Below are positions 16,695 through 24,161 of a stretch of DNA of 33,813 nt, piece after piece (position 1 is the stretch's first letter; each line of letters starts with the position of its first letter). A program made the translations under genes and the position numbers. Origin of the DNA: Ohtaekwangia sp036568665 (GTDB lineage: Bacteria; Bacteroidota; Bacteroidia; Cytophagales; Cyclobacteriaceae); NCBI RefSeq assembly GCF_036568665.1, contig NZ_DATCSD010000371.1, forward strand, positions 1-33,813, written 5' to 3'. Under the pieces are notes generated by a model. It ran no database searches. It was given only the letters and a program-made list of their open reading frames with translations, and was not told the DNA's origin.

Positions 16695-16759
16695 AAATTG
16701 TTAAAATCTGCATCCACAGACGGGTGCAAAGATACAGTAGTTTTGGTTAACAATTTCAA
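16695..16759 (-). promoter_or_regulatory. Promoter and candidate operator of the MocR-type regulator
   Basis: The minus strand has TTG (16759-16757), a 22-base spacer and TATCTTTG (16734-16727), an exact TAnnTTTG. A 10-bp perfect inverted repeat (AAATTGTTAA, 16695-16704; TTAACAATTT, 16747-16756) flanks the -7 box; the arm centres are 52 bp apart, about five helical turns. One arm covers the -33 side and the other lies at the start codon, so a dimer bridging both would block transcription. Confidence 0.6.
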
Positions 16760-16782
16760 GTGAAACACAAACCCCTATTGAC

Positions 16783-17412
16783 ATGAAAAAGCGTTTCTTA
16801 CTGATCATAGCCGGTATATATATACTGGTTTTGTGTGCTGCTCCGCTAAGAGCACAGATACCCAACGATTTTAAAATGATAAATGCTACAGTTACAGCAC
16901 CGGGTGAACTGGTGATCACAGCTTCCAAAACATCGTCATCGCACGACTTCGATTTTCTGGCCGGTAAATGGACGATGGATAACCGGAGATTAAAAGGACG
17001 GCTGAATCACAGTACGGAATGGGTAACCTATACTTCTACCAGTGATAACTATGGACCGATGCTGAATGGTATAGCGAATATAGATATCTATAAAACTTCT
17101 TATAACACGGTTGATCATACTCCTTATGAAGGACTTACGCTTCGTGTGTTCAATCCAAAAACTAAACTATGGAGTCTCTATTGGGTGGATAGCAATTTAG
17201 GTATAGTGGATCCTCCCGTGGTGGGATCGTTCGAAGGAAGTGTAGGAACATTTTATTGTAAAGATACTTTTCAGGGCAAAGCTATACTGGTAATGTTTCA
17301 ATGGGATAAGACTGATCCGAATAACCCGGTGTGGGCACAGGCTTTCTCGGAAGACAATGGTAAGACATGGGAGATGAATATGACGAATGTATCGCATCGG
17401 GTATCGAATTAA
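16783..17412 (+). CDS. Secreted protein of unknown function (DUF1579-like)
   Basis: 209 residues with signal peptide (MKKRFLLIIAGIYILVLCAA, cut near LRAQ). The mature protein is beta-rich: 'SSHDFDFLAGKWTMDNRRLK' with the 'FDFLxGxW' motif of DUF1579 and lipocalin-like proteins, 'TLRVFNPKTKLWSLYWVDSN', 'GTFYCKDTFQGKAILVMFQW', and 'WAQAFSEDNGKTWEMNMT'. Proteins of this kind are common next to regulators in Bacteroidota and probably bind a small ligand. It diverges from the MocR-type regulator with 89 bases between, so it is the likely target of that regulator. Confidence 0.72.
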   Translation: MKKRFLLIIAGIYILVLCAAPLRAQIPNDFKMINATVTAPGELVITASKTSSSHDFDFLAGKWTMDNRRLKGRLNHSTEWVTYTSTSDNYGPMLNGIANIDIYKTSYNTVDHTPYEGLTLRVFNPKTKLWSLYWVDSNLGIVDPPVVGSFEGSVGTFYCKDTFQGKAILVMFQWDKTDPNNPVWAQAFSEDNGKTWEMNMTNVSHRVSN

Positions 17413-17423
17413 ATACAAATTTG

Positions 17424-17463
17424 GTTCCCACAGATTTCACAGATCGACACAGAAAATTAATGG
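17424..17463. repeat. Intergenic repeat of the 'CACAGATTTCACAGAT' type
   Basis: The segment contains cacagatttcacagat followed by cgacacagaaaattaa: three CACAGA units in about 25 bases, 11 bases after a stop codon. Very similar words recur between genes of many Bacteroidota genomes, which is general knowledge and not checked here. Confidence 0.5.
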
Positions 17464-17488
17464 CCTTTTACTTTGTATCAATTCTGTT

Positions 17489-17504
17489 CCCGATAGTTAT
17501 CGGG
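17489..17504. repeat. Short palindrome, REP-like hairpin
   Basis: CCCGATA gt TATCGGG: a 7-bp perfect stem with a 2-base loop. It lies between the CACAGA repeat and the ATTAACGAAT repeats and looks like part of the same intergenic element. Confidence 0.5.
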
Positions 17505-17546
17505 GTGCGGGGAGATATTTTGCATTTCATTCTGTGTAAGGGAATA

Positions 17547-17659
17547 TTGATTAACGAATGATGAAGTATAAAGTCCGAAAGATTTCTACTTACGATTAAC
17601 TTGTAACGAATAACTATTAACTAATAACGAACATCGATTAACGAATGCAGAAGTTGGGT
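17547..17659 (+). repeat. ATTAACGAAT-type intergenic repeats, left flank of the GNAT gene
   Basis: Two copies of a related unit lie in direct orientation: tgattaacgaatgatgaag (17548-17566) and cgattaacgaatgcagaag (17635-17653). The second belongs to a longer block (17604-17659) whose last 32 bases (17626-17657) match the reverse complement of 18314-18345 at 26 of 32 positions. The stretch is non-coding and AT-rich. Confidence 0.6.
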
Positions 17660-17699
17660 ATACCCGATTTTTACTTCACAATATATTTAATGATAAAGT

Positions 17700-18149
17700 A
17701 TGATAACTATTTCGCAAGCTGCGCTTCACGACCTGGAAGCATTGGCTGAGTTGTTTGATGAGTATAGGAAGTTCTACCGACATGCGAGTGACCTTTCAGG
17801 AGCACGGACCTTTCTTTCGGATCGGATGATGCACCAGGATTCCGTGATCTATATAGCGCGGTCGGCCGATGGTGCAGCAATGGGATTTGTACAGTTATAC
17901 CCGTTGCTGTCGTCTACGCGGATGAAGCGTGTGTGGTTACTGAATGATCTATATGTGCATCCGGATTTTAGAGGACAGCAGGTGTCTGTTGGTTTGATAG
18001 ATCATGCAAAAGATCTTGCGCGAAGAACCGGTGCTGCTGCACTATTGCTGGAAACAGAACAATCCAATGCCATCGGAAACAATCTATACCGGAAGACGGG
18101 CTTTGCTCTTGATATGGATCATAATTACTACTCCTGGTGTGTAGCATAA
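17700..18149 (+). CDS. GNAT family N-acetyltransferase
   Basis: 149 residues, full length. MITISQAALHDLEALAELFD is the first strand-helix of the GNAT fold. The core is 'VWLLNDLYVHPDFRGQQVSV', where 'LYVHPDFRG' is motif A; the usual Q/RxxGxG/A acetyl-CoA loop reads RGQQVSVG, so two of the glycines are replaced. Motif B is 'ALLLETEQSNAIGNNLYRKT' followed by 'GF'. It probably acetylates a small amine or a protein N-terminus; the substrate is unknown. It stands alone and is flanked by inverted intergenic repeats, unlike other genes in the window. Confidence 0.9.
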   Translation: MITISQAALHDLEALAELFDEYRKFYRHASDLSGARTFLSDRMMHQDSVIYIARSADGAAMGFVQLYPLLSSTRMKRVWLLNDLYVHPDFRGQQVSVGLIDHAKDLARRTGAAALLLETEQSNAIGNNLYRKTGFALDMDHNYYSWCVA

Positions 18150-18454
18150 GCATAACGATAATTGTGTAAAGTATATATTGGCCGGCCTGTTAAAAACGAA
18201 AAGCCGCTGACGAAAGGCAGATCACTTTCCCAATACGATCAACACCCTTGCCCGCGACTTTTGCCCTATTACAAACCCTAAAACCCTTTCGATATTTGTT
18301 ATCAGTGCCACCACCAACTTTAACATTCGCTAATCGGTGTTCCTTGTTCGATATTCAATTTCGCTATTCGTTAATGGTTACACGTTATATACCCGTTAAA
18401 AAAACGGTCAACCGAATGAAGTATACTTTATGAAAGTAAGATTGCAAATTCATG
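18150..18454. other. Gene-free stretch holding the right-hand repeat
   Basis: 305 bases between convergent genes. The right half contains the inverted copy of the ATTAACGAAT-type repeat (18314-18373). The left half (18180-18300) shows no ORF, hairpin or promoter that I can support. Confidence 0.55.
18314..18373 (-). repeat. ATTAACGAAT-type intergenic repeat, inverted copy on the right flank of the GNAT gene
   Basis: Read on the minus strand it contains taacgaatagcgaaattgaa, then aaggaacaccgattagcgaa and tgttaaagttgg. The last 32 bases pair in sequence with 17626-17657 (26 of 32 identical), in opposite orientation. Together the two copies bracket the acetyltransferase gene. Confidence 0.6.
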
Positions 18455-19930
18455 TTACTCTTGTGTTTCTGTAGCTGGAATCTTCACGGTAAACACTGTA
18501 CCTATACCCACCTCGCTGGTAACTGAAATACTTCCTCCGAGCAGTGCTGTTAGTTCTTTTACTATGGAGAGACCCAACCCGGTTGAATTTTCTTTGCTCG
18601 TAGGCCGGTTGGCGAGTCGTTGGAATTTACCAAAGAGCCGTGGTAATTCTTCCGGTGCTATACCAGGTCCCTGGTCTTTTACTTCGAACTCCACTATATC
18701 GCTCGCATGTGTTGTTACCAGGTATACTGTTCGCTGACCGGGTGAGAATTTGATGGCGTTCGACAGCAAGTTCTCCAACACCCGCGACAGTGCATCCGGA
18801 TCAGTATATAGGGTACTCTGCACTTTGTTTACTTCAAGGATAATTCCTTTCTTCTCGGCTTGCATACTATATTCTGCTTCCAGTTTGTCCAGAAACGCTT
18901 CAAGTTCTACCGGCTCCTTGTTAATGCGCGCGAGTCCCTGGTCAATGCGATTTATATCGAGCAGATCGGTAATGAGTGCCTGCATTTTTCTGCACGACCG
19001 CTCCATGTGTGCGAGGTATTCAATGTCTTGCGGGTTGCGCATTCTCTCCTCGCGCTTCATCAATTCGATAAATCCTAATACACCGTTGATCGGAGCCTTG
19101 AGATCATGCGTAGCTATACCGAGAAAGTGATCTTTCGCCTGGCTTGCCGCTACCAGCTGCCGTGTACGCTCCTGCACTTTGTTTTCAAGCTGCCGGTTGG
19201 TATCGCGTAATTTTTTCAGTAATCGTGCACTCGCTTTTTCCTTTCGGATAATCGTACCGAAAGCAAGCAGGCATGTTATACCGATCAAACCAAAAGCCGA
19301 GAAGCGCAGCGGATCGAGCTTACGGTTACTGGCCAGTAATATAGTCTGCTCTTCAAGATGAACTTCCTCATCTCGTACAATGCGTCTCACCTGCGCGCGC
19401 AGCGAATCCATGCGTTGCTGCATCGCTCCCATATCCATGTGCAGCGTAGCACTATCGGTTCCAAACTGGTTAAGTACATCCAGTGTGCGGGCCATATCTT
19501 TGCGCTTGGCCTGACTGATAAATATAATTTTATGATCCTGTTTTGTTTCTTCAATCTGCCCCTTCAGAAGAACGGATAACAGATCGATCTCCTGCCGGAG
19601 CATTTCGTCTGCCATCTTATAGGTATTTAAAAAGTGTTTATCACCTGTAAGTATATATCCGCGTTGCCCCGATTCCATGTCCATAAACAAGGTGAGCAAT
19701 TGCGTAGACGACTGGATGATGCGATAGGAATGAATGATCCTATCCGTGGCGTATTCTTTCTCACGGATGTTATCATACGTTATAATCGCATTGACTACGA
19801 TCAGTAGAACCGATGCAATCAGTAACGCATATATAGCGTTGACGTTGACTCTCATGGTTGTACCATTAATATACGCAGAATCTGTAAGATCCGGAAGTTT
19901 CAGGCGCAGTAATTTCGGACTCGTATTCAT
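18455..19930 (-). CDS. CHASE3-domain sensor histidine kinase
   Basis: 491 residues. A first membrane helix at about 31-51, then an external CHASE3 domain (about 55-200) with the diagnostic 'DMESGQRGYILTGDKHFLNT', a second membrane helix at about 209-227, and a coiled-coil linker to residue 265. HisKA has 'GIATHDLKAPINGVLGF' with His275. The HATPase has N box NLLSNAIKFS, G1 'VKDQGPGIAPEELP' and G2 'STGLGLSIVKEL', all intact. It should therefore be an active kinase. It starts 11 bases after the stop of the upstream pseudokinase gene, so it is the last gene of a three-gene operon. No response regulator is in the operon. Confidence 0.95.
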   Translation of the reverse strand: MNTSPKLLRLKLPDLTDSAYINGTTMRVNVNAIYALLIASVLLIVVNAIITYDNIREKEYATDRIIHSYRIIQSSTQLLTLFMDMESGQRGYILTGDKHFLNTYKMADEMLRQEIDLLSVLLKGQIEETKQDHKIIFISQAKRKDMARTLDVLNQFGTDSATLHMDMGAMQQRMDSLRAQVRRIVRDEEVHLEEQTILLASNRKLDPLRFSAFGLIGITCLLAFGTIIRKEKASARLLKKLRDTNRQLENKVQERTRQLVAASQAKDHFLGIATHDLKAPINGVLGFIELMKREERMRNPQDIEYLAHMERSCRKMQALITDLLDINRIDQGLARINKEPVELEAFLDKLEAEYSMQAEKKGIILEVNKVQSTLYTDPDALSRVLENLLSNAIKFSPGQRTVYLVTTHASDIVEFEVKDQGPGIAPEELPRLFGKFQRLANRPTSKENSTGLGLSIVKELTALLGGSISVTSEVGIGTVFTVKIPATETQE

Positions 19931-19941
19931 GGGGGTGTAAT

Positions 19942-20988
19942 TTAGGAGAGCGTAGGTACAAAGATGAGAACTGTTATGTGTGTAGGGTGTGCTTGCATCT
20001 GCAGTTGTCCTTTCAGCCTGCGAATGATTTTCTTTGCTGCGTATACATCTATATAATCGGGGTCGCTCAGTATTTCAGGATAACTGATATTTACCCGGTC
20101 TATCTTCTTTTGCTGCTCGGCAGTTAGTGTCAATCCATTCAGCACCAGTTCAAATTCGTAACCGGTATTTATCGAGCGGATATATAGCAGCATGTCATCA
20201 GGCTGTGTTGTGTTCCGGTAAAAGAATCCCTGTACACTCTTTAACAAGGTGAGTATCTGCTGGCCGCAGGGTAAATTTTCGCCAGGCCGTTCCAGTTCCA
20301 GTGTAAAGCGAACGTTGTGTATAGCAGGTTCTGCATGCGGAGCAACAAGCCTGGCAGCGATCGCTTCAGCTGTTAAAGGCTCATCGGTATACTCATTTAT
20401 TCTGTCGGACTCTGCAAAGTATATAAGTTTGTGCAGGCGGTCGTCTAATCGATCGGCATAGTAGCGCATCTTCTCCATGATGAATGCATGGTCTTTTTCA
20501 GCAGATATACCGAACAGATTCATCAAACCTTTTAGTGTAGCCAATGGCCCGCGCAAACTATGCGAAGTAGCATACACGAAATCATCCAGTGCAACGCTGA
20601 TACCAGATAGTGGCAATAAAGCAACCGATGTCTCGGTATGCCTGAAACGAAATACCATGAAGTCGCCCATCGAGTCGATCAGTCGTGTATGAAAACCGGA
20701 TACTAAAAAATGAACAGCCTCCCCGCTCCTGTTACTCATAGAGATGAGTTCATCCTTCAGGTATCCGTTGGGCAATACTTCATGCAGTTTACAGACAGCA
20801 GCAGCACCAACAACATCTGTCAATGAACAATTATTGATATTTACTTCTTCTATTCCGAGGATGCGGCTTATGTCGCGACCAACGGAGATGATCCCGAAAG
20901 AACCGTTTACCATCAATACATCCGGAGATATCCGTGCGATGAGACTGCGTATCTCCGTTTCTGTGACCAACCGCTTTGTGTTATTCAT
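19942..20988 (-). CDS. PAS-HisKA protein with degenerate ATP-binding domain
   Basis: Start taken at the ATG at 20988 (348 residues). A TTG at 21042 would add 18 residues and overlap the upstream stop codon by 4 bases, so coupled translation from there is possible. Residues about 10-115 look like a PAS domain ('RISPDVLMVNGSFGIISVGR' ... 'FMVFRFRH'). A HisKA dimerisation helix pair follows with 'DFVYATSHSLRGPLATLKGL' and a His at residue 143. The region where a HATPase should be has no N box (SVQGFFYRN in its place), no DxGxG and no GxGL motif, though a matching strand-helix order ending 'THITVLIFVPT' remains. It may be a phosphotransfer or scaffold protein, as in Spo0B/ChpT. Middle gene of a three-gene operon. 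Confidence 0.75.
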   Translation of the reverse strand: MNNTKRLVTETEIRSLIARISPDVLMVNGSFGIISVGRDISRILGIEEVNINNCSLTDVVGAAAVCKLHEVLPNGYLKDELISMSNRSGEAVHFLVSGFHTRLIDSMGDFMVFRFRHTETSVALLPLSGISVALDDFVYATSHSLRGPLATLKGLMNLFGISAEKDHAFIMEKMRYYADRLDDRLHKLIYFAESDRINEYTDEPLTAEAIAARLVAPHAEPAIHNVRFTLELERPGENLPCGQQILTLLKSVQGFFYRNTTQPDDMLLYIRSINTGYEFELVLNGLTLTAEQQKKIDRVNISYPEILSDPDYIDVYAAKKIIRRLKGQLQMQAHPTHITVLIFVPTLS

Positions 20989-21038
20989 CCGTATGTTGTT
21001 TATACGGGTGCTCTCCAGGCGAAAGCATCCATGGTTTG

Positions 21039-21932
21039 TCAAATTTCTTTCGTCTCAGGCTGCGAAGGTATATATAACGTAAGGATGCTACCAGCTTCCT
21101 GCTGCAGCGATACACCTTCGGCCTGCATCCGATCCATAAGTGCTGCCGGAATGGCCTGGTATATTTCTGGTTCCGGTGCAGATCGGCTATCGTCAATCTT
21201 TATACTGATATAGTCCTGGTTTTCGATAATCGTTATGTTTAGCATAGCCTTCCCGTTGTTCGGTCGGCCATGGGAGGCCATCGTTTTATGGGCCAGTAGC
21301 GGGAGTATGATCCAGGCTGGTATCCAGCGATAAGAGTTCAACTGCGAAGAAAAGTATATATGCCAGGTAAAAGCATCATCTGTGTGTATCTGCTCGAGTT
21401 GCAGATATAGCCGTATCATTTCGAGCTCATCGGCCAGGCGTATTTTGCCACTCTCTGTATCGGTAAGCACTCCGCGTATAAGCCGTGAGAAGGATGCGAG
21501 GTAATGCACAGCACTTTCTACATCTTTCCGGATGATATAGTGCTGAATGGAATTTAATGTATACACCACAAACTGCAGGTTGGAGATCCATCGCAATCCG
21601 GTTAATGGCGGGATGCTGACGGGCTGTTCATCGGCTTGCGTCTGCGACTCACGTGAAATATTGATGCAGTAAATGGCCAGTCCTCCTTCGGTGGGGTATA
21701 TATGCATGCGCCACCTGATTTCTTCCGGAATATAGTTCGTCTCCAGCATAATGTAAGTACGATCATGCAGTGCCTGCAGGCATGCCTGAACGAAAGGAAC
21801 TGCGGAGTCATCGGCATATTCGACCCACAGATTTCTTCCCGGTTGGATATGTTCGCTGAGGCGAGCATCATTGATGTTCGTGTAGGTAAGCAGGCCATCA
21901 TTATTTACCGTAAAGAAGTTCATATTTTTCAA
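21039..21932 (-). CDS. PAS-LytS-like pseudokinase lacking the phosphoacceptor histidine
   Basis: 297 residues, no membrane helix. Residues about 5-95 are a PAS domain ('FFTVNNDGLLTYTNINDARL' ... 'GGLAIYCINISRES'). The next part aligns with the His_kinase (LytS/YehU) domain: SNLQFVVYTLNSIQHYI against the usual INPHFLFNTLNSIQ, so the phosphoacceptor His is Gln120 (CAG, complement of 21573-21575). The following 'ASFSRLIRGVLTDTESGKIR' and 'LADELEMIRLYLQLEQIH' are well conserved. The ATP domain is also broken: 'LLAHKTMASHG' replaces 'LVENAIKHG', and the GxGL loop is absent. The protein is probably a sensor or scaffold without kinase activity. First gene of the operon; divergent from an intact LytS. 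Confidence 0.8.
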   Translation of the reverse strand: MKNMNFFTVNNDGLLTYTNINDARLSEHIQPGRNLWVEYADDSAVPFVQACLQALHDRTYIMLETNYIPEEIRWRMHIYPTEGGLAIYCINISRESQTQADEQPVSIPPLTGLRWISNLQFVVYTLNSIQHYIIRKDVESAVHYLASFSRLIRGVLTDTESGKIRLADELEMIRLYLQLEQIHTDDAFTWHIYFSSQLNSYRWIPAWIILPLLAHKTMASHGRPNNGKAMLNITIIENQDYISIKIDDSRSAPEPEIYQAIPAALMDRMQAEGVSLQQEAGSILTLYIPSQPETKEI

Positions 21933-22100
21933 TGATTCCTTTTGTGAGTATCTGGTTAGAACAGGCTACCAACTTCACCGATCTTCTCTGCCGCTGTGAA
22001 AATCACAACGTAAAGCTTAACAATAAGATTGAGTGTTGCTGGTATAGTTGACAAGGTTACCGACAGTGCAGGAAGAAAATTGTTTTATGATACTGAGAGG

Positions 22101-22126
22101 CGTTTATAATGGGCGAAGGACGTTTA
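22101..22126 (+). promoter_or_regulatory. LytTR-like direct repeat upstream of the LytS/LytTR operon
   Basis: CGTTTA occurs at 22101-22106 and 22121-22126, exactly 20 bases apart, in the contexts ggCGTTTAT and gaCGTTTAC. LytTR-domain regulators bind two direct 9-bp repeats with a GTT core about two helical turns apart. The site lies some 80-105 bases before the LytS ATG, in the intergenic region shared with the divergent operon. Confidence 0.5.
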
Positions 22127-22127
22127 C

Positions 22128-22150
22128 ATACAAAAAAGTATCTTTTGTAT
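22128..22150. promoter_or_regulatory. 8-bp inverted repeat in the divergent intergenic region
   Basis: ATACAAAA (22128-22135) and TTTTGTAT (22143-22150) form a perfect inverted repeat with a 7-base centre, just after the LytTR-like repeats. TATCTTTTG inside it resembles a -7 box with one extra base, so this may be the core promoter of the LytS operon. Confidence 0.4.
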
Positions 22151-22207
22151 ACAAACTGCCCTATATATCCCCACGGAGCTAATTTTTTTTTCTTAGTTTT
22201 ATAATAC

Positions 22208-23308
22208 ATGGATATTTCCTTCGTGTTTTCGAATGAGTTGAAGTTTAGGCTGGCCCGTCACGCTGCCTTTTGGGGGGTTATGATTGCTTACCAATGGCTG
22301 GTGGACTTTATTGTGCCGGCATTTTTAGAAGGAGCTTCCTATGCCATTGCGCACGAATCGTTCTTCCTGTCCATAGTATATTTACCCGGACAGTTACTGC
22401 TTACTTATGGTATTTTATATATTGTTATACCCCGGTGTCTTTTGCAGTCGCGCTATATTGCCGGTGCAGGTTTTGTAATACTGTTCTGTGTGCTGGCTGG
22501 TGTTTCCAATGAGTTTTCGTATCGGTTCTTTACTTCTGGCCCGCATCCGCTGGTACTATTCAGCGATAAACATTCGCTCGGTTTACACCGTATGCTGGGT
22601 GTTGCCGGCTTCGCAGCCTGCATCAAGTATATGAAATACTGGTATGAGAAAAAGTATCTGAATAGTGTGCTGGAAAAAGAAAAGCTGAAGGCTGAATTAC
22701 TTTCGCTCCGTGCGCAGATACATCCGCACTTTCTGTTCAATACTCTGAACAATATATATTCGGTTACGGAAAAGACCTCGCCTGTTGCATCGGAGATGTT
22801 ACTTCGGCTATCAGCCCTGCTTCGCTATATTCTGTATGAATGCAACAAGCAGGAAATACTATTGATGCAGGAGTTTAAAATGGTGCACGATTACCTGGCA
22901 CTGGAAACGGTGCGCTATGCGAAAGACCTGGATATTCAAATCGATCTTCCGGCCGACACGGGGAACTACCTCATTACTCCCTTATTGCTGTTACCGCTGA
23001 TCGAGAACTGCTTCAAACACGGTGTGAGTAAAATGATCGATCAGCCATGGGTAAATATTCGTGCAGAACTCAAAGAAGATATACTCCAGGTAAAGATCAT
23101 GAATGGCTGCAAGGAGTCTGAACCGGGTAACAACGGTCATGATCACTATGGCTCAGAAGGTATAGGACTGATCAACGTTCGCAAAAGACTGGCGTTGCTA
23201 TACCCCGGCAAGCACGAACTGAAAGTATTTTCTGAACCTGGTGTATTTGTAGTGTCGTTAAAACTGGAACTGAACCGAATAGCAAGAGCGTATGAAGTCA
23301 GCCGCTAA
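22208..23308 (+). CDS. LytS/YehU-type sensor histidine kinase
   Basis: 366 residues. Four membrane helices in the first ~140 residues (about 20-38, 55-77, 85-103, 127-143) form the sensor. A coiled coil (EKKYLNSVLEKEKLKAELLS) leads to the His_kinase domain with 'LRAQIHPHFLFNTLNNI', phosphoacceptor His174. The ATP domain has LLPLIENCFKHG and 'GIGLINVRKRL', intact for this family. Its 3' end overlaps the LytTR regulator gene by 17 bases, so the pair is translationally coupled. It diverges from the pseudokinase operon; a LytTR-like repeat sits upstream. Confidence 0.95.
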   Translation: MDISFVFSNELKFRLARHAAFWGVMIAYQWLVDFIVPAFLEGASYAIAHESFFLSIVYLPGQLLLTYGILYIVIPRCLLQSRYIAGAGFVILFCVLAGVSNEFSYRFFTSGPHPLVLFSDKHSLGLHRMLGVAGFAACIKYMKYWYEKKYLNSVLEKEKLKAELLSLRAQIHPHFLFNTLNNIYSVTEKTSPVASEMLLRLSALLRYILYECNKQEILLMQEFKMVHDYLALETVRYAKDLDIQIDLPADTGNYLITPLLLLPLIENCFKHGVSKMIDQPWVNIRAELKEDILQVKIMNGCKESEPGNNGHDHYGSEGIGLINVRKRLALLYPGKHELKVFSEPGVFVVSLKLELNRIARAYEVSR

Positions 23309-24032
23309 AGTATGGAAATGTATTATTGTGGATGATGAACCGCTTGCACGTGAAGTGCTGGCACGTTATGTTGAACGCATATCTTCGCTTCAACTGGTTG
23401 GCGAATGCAGCAATGCCATAGAAGCGATGGAATGCCTGCAGCAACACGATGCAGATATAGTATTTCTCGATATACAAATGCCGGAGATTCGCGGAACCGA
23501 TCTGATCCGTATACTGAAGAATCCTCCGTTCATTATTGTTACCACCGCTTTCCAGGAATATGCATTGGAGGGATACGAACTGGATATAGTAGATTACCTG
23601 TTGAAGCCTATTAAGTTTGAGCGATTCCTGAAATCTATTACCAAAGTTTTTCGTCTGAGTGGCGATCATCCCAACAGTCTTAATTTACCGATTGATACTG
23701 CGACACCCGAACCGGAGAAGGAACCGTACCTGTATCTTCGCACGGATCGTAAAACATTAAAGGTTCTGTTGAAAGATATACTCTACGTGGAAGGCATGGG
23801 TAATTATGTAAAAGTGTTTACCGCAGGCGGAACGATCATTACCAAAAATTCCATGACGGCTATGGAAACAATGTTACCCGAGAGTTCTTTTATTCGCACC
23901 CATCGTTCGTTTATTGTGGCTAAAACAAAAGTACGCTCCTTCAGCAGTGAAACTATTGAGATCGAGAAACACCAGATTCCGATTGGAAAACTCTATAAGA
24001 ATGCTGTGATGAAAGAGCTGCAAAATGATTGA
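23292..24032 (+). CDS. LytTR-family response regulator
   Basis: 246 residues. Receiver domain at about 8-122 with the acidic pair in 'CIIVDDEP', phosphoacceptor Asp60 in 'ADIVFLDIQMPE', Thr in 'FIIVTTAFQEYA' and Lys in 'DYLLKPI'. The LytTR DNA-binding domain occupies about 145-243: 'LYLRTDRKTLKVLLKDILYV', 'EGMGNYVKVFTAGGTIITKN', 'SFIRTHRSFIVAKTKV', 'IPIGKLYKNAV'. It is the partner of the overlapping LytS kinase. The direct repeat at 22101-22126 suggests that it regulates its own operon, and perhaps the divergent pseudokinase operon. Confidence 0.96.
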   Translation: MKSAAKVWKCIIVDDEPLAREVLARYVERISSLQLVGECSNAIEAMECLQQHDADIVFLDIQMPEIRGTDLIRILKNPPFIIVTTAFQEYALEGYELDIVDYLLKPIKFERFLKSITKVFRLSGDHPNSLNLPIDTATPEPEKEPYLYLRTDRKTLKVLLKDILYVEGMGNYVKVFTAGGTIITKNSMTAMETMLPESSFIRTHRSFIVAKTKVRSFSSETIEIEKHQIPIGKLYKNAVMKELQND

Positions 24033-24161
24033 GTATATTTCTGCCTGCCAATCGGCCTTTACCCTGGCATAACACTATACTCGGATCGATAGCTTCCTGT
24101 ACAATAGGCAGCATGCTTATCCGGCACACTCTTTTTAGCCTTACACCATGACTATATTTTC

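Noticed and set aside
16694..16768. Upstream extension of the MocR-type protein to 16768
   Set aside because: The extra residues are encoded across the promoter (16727-16759), and the GntR domain only begins after residue 30 of that form.
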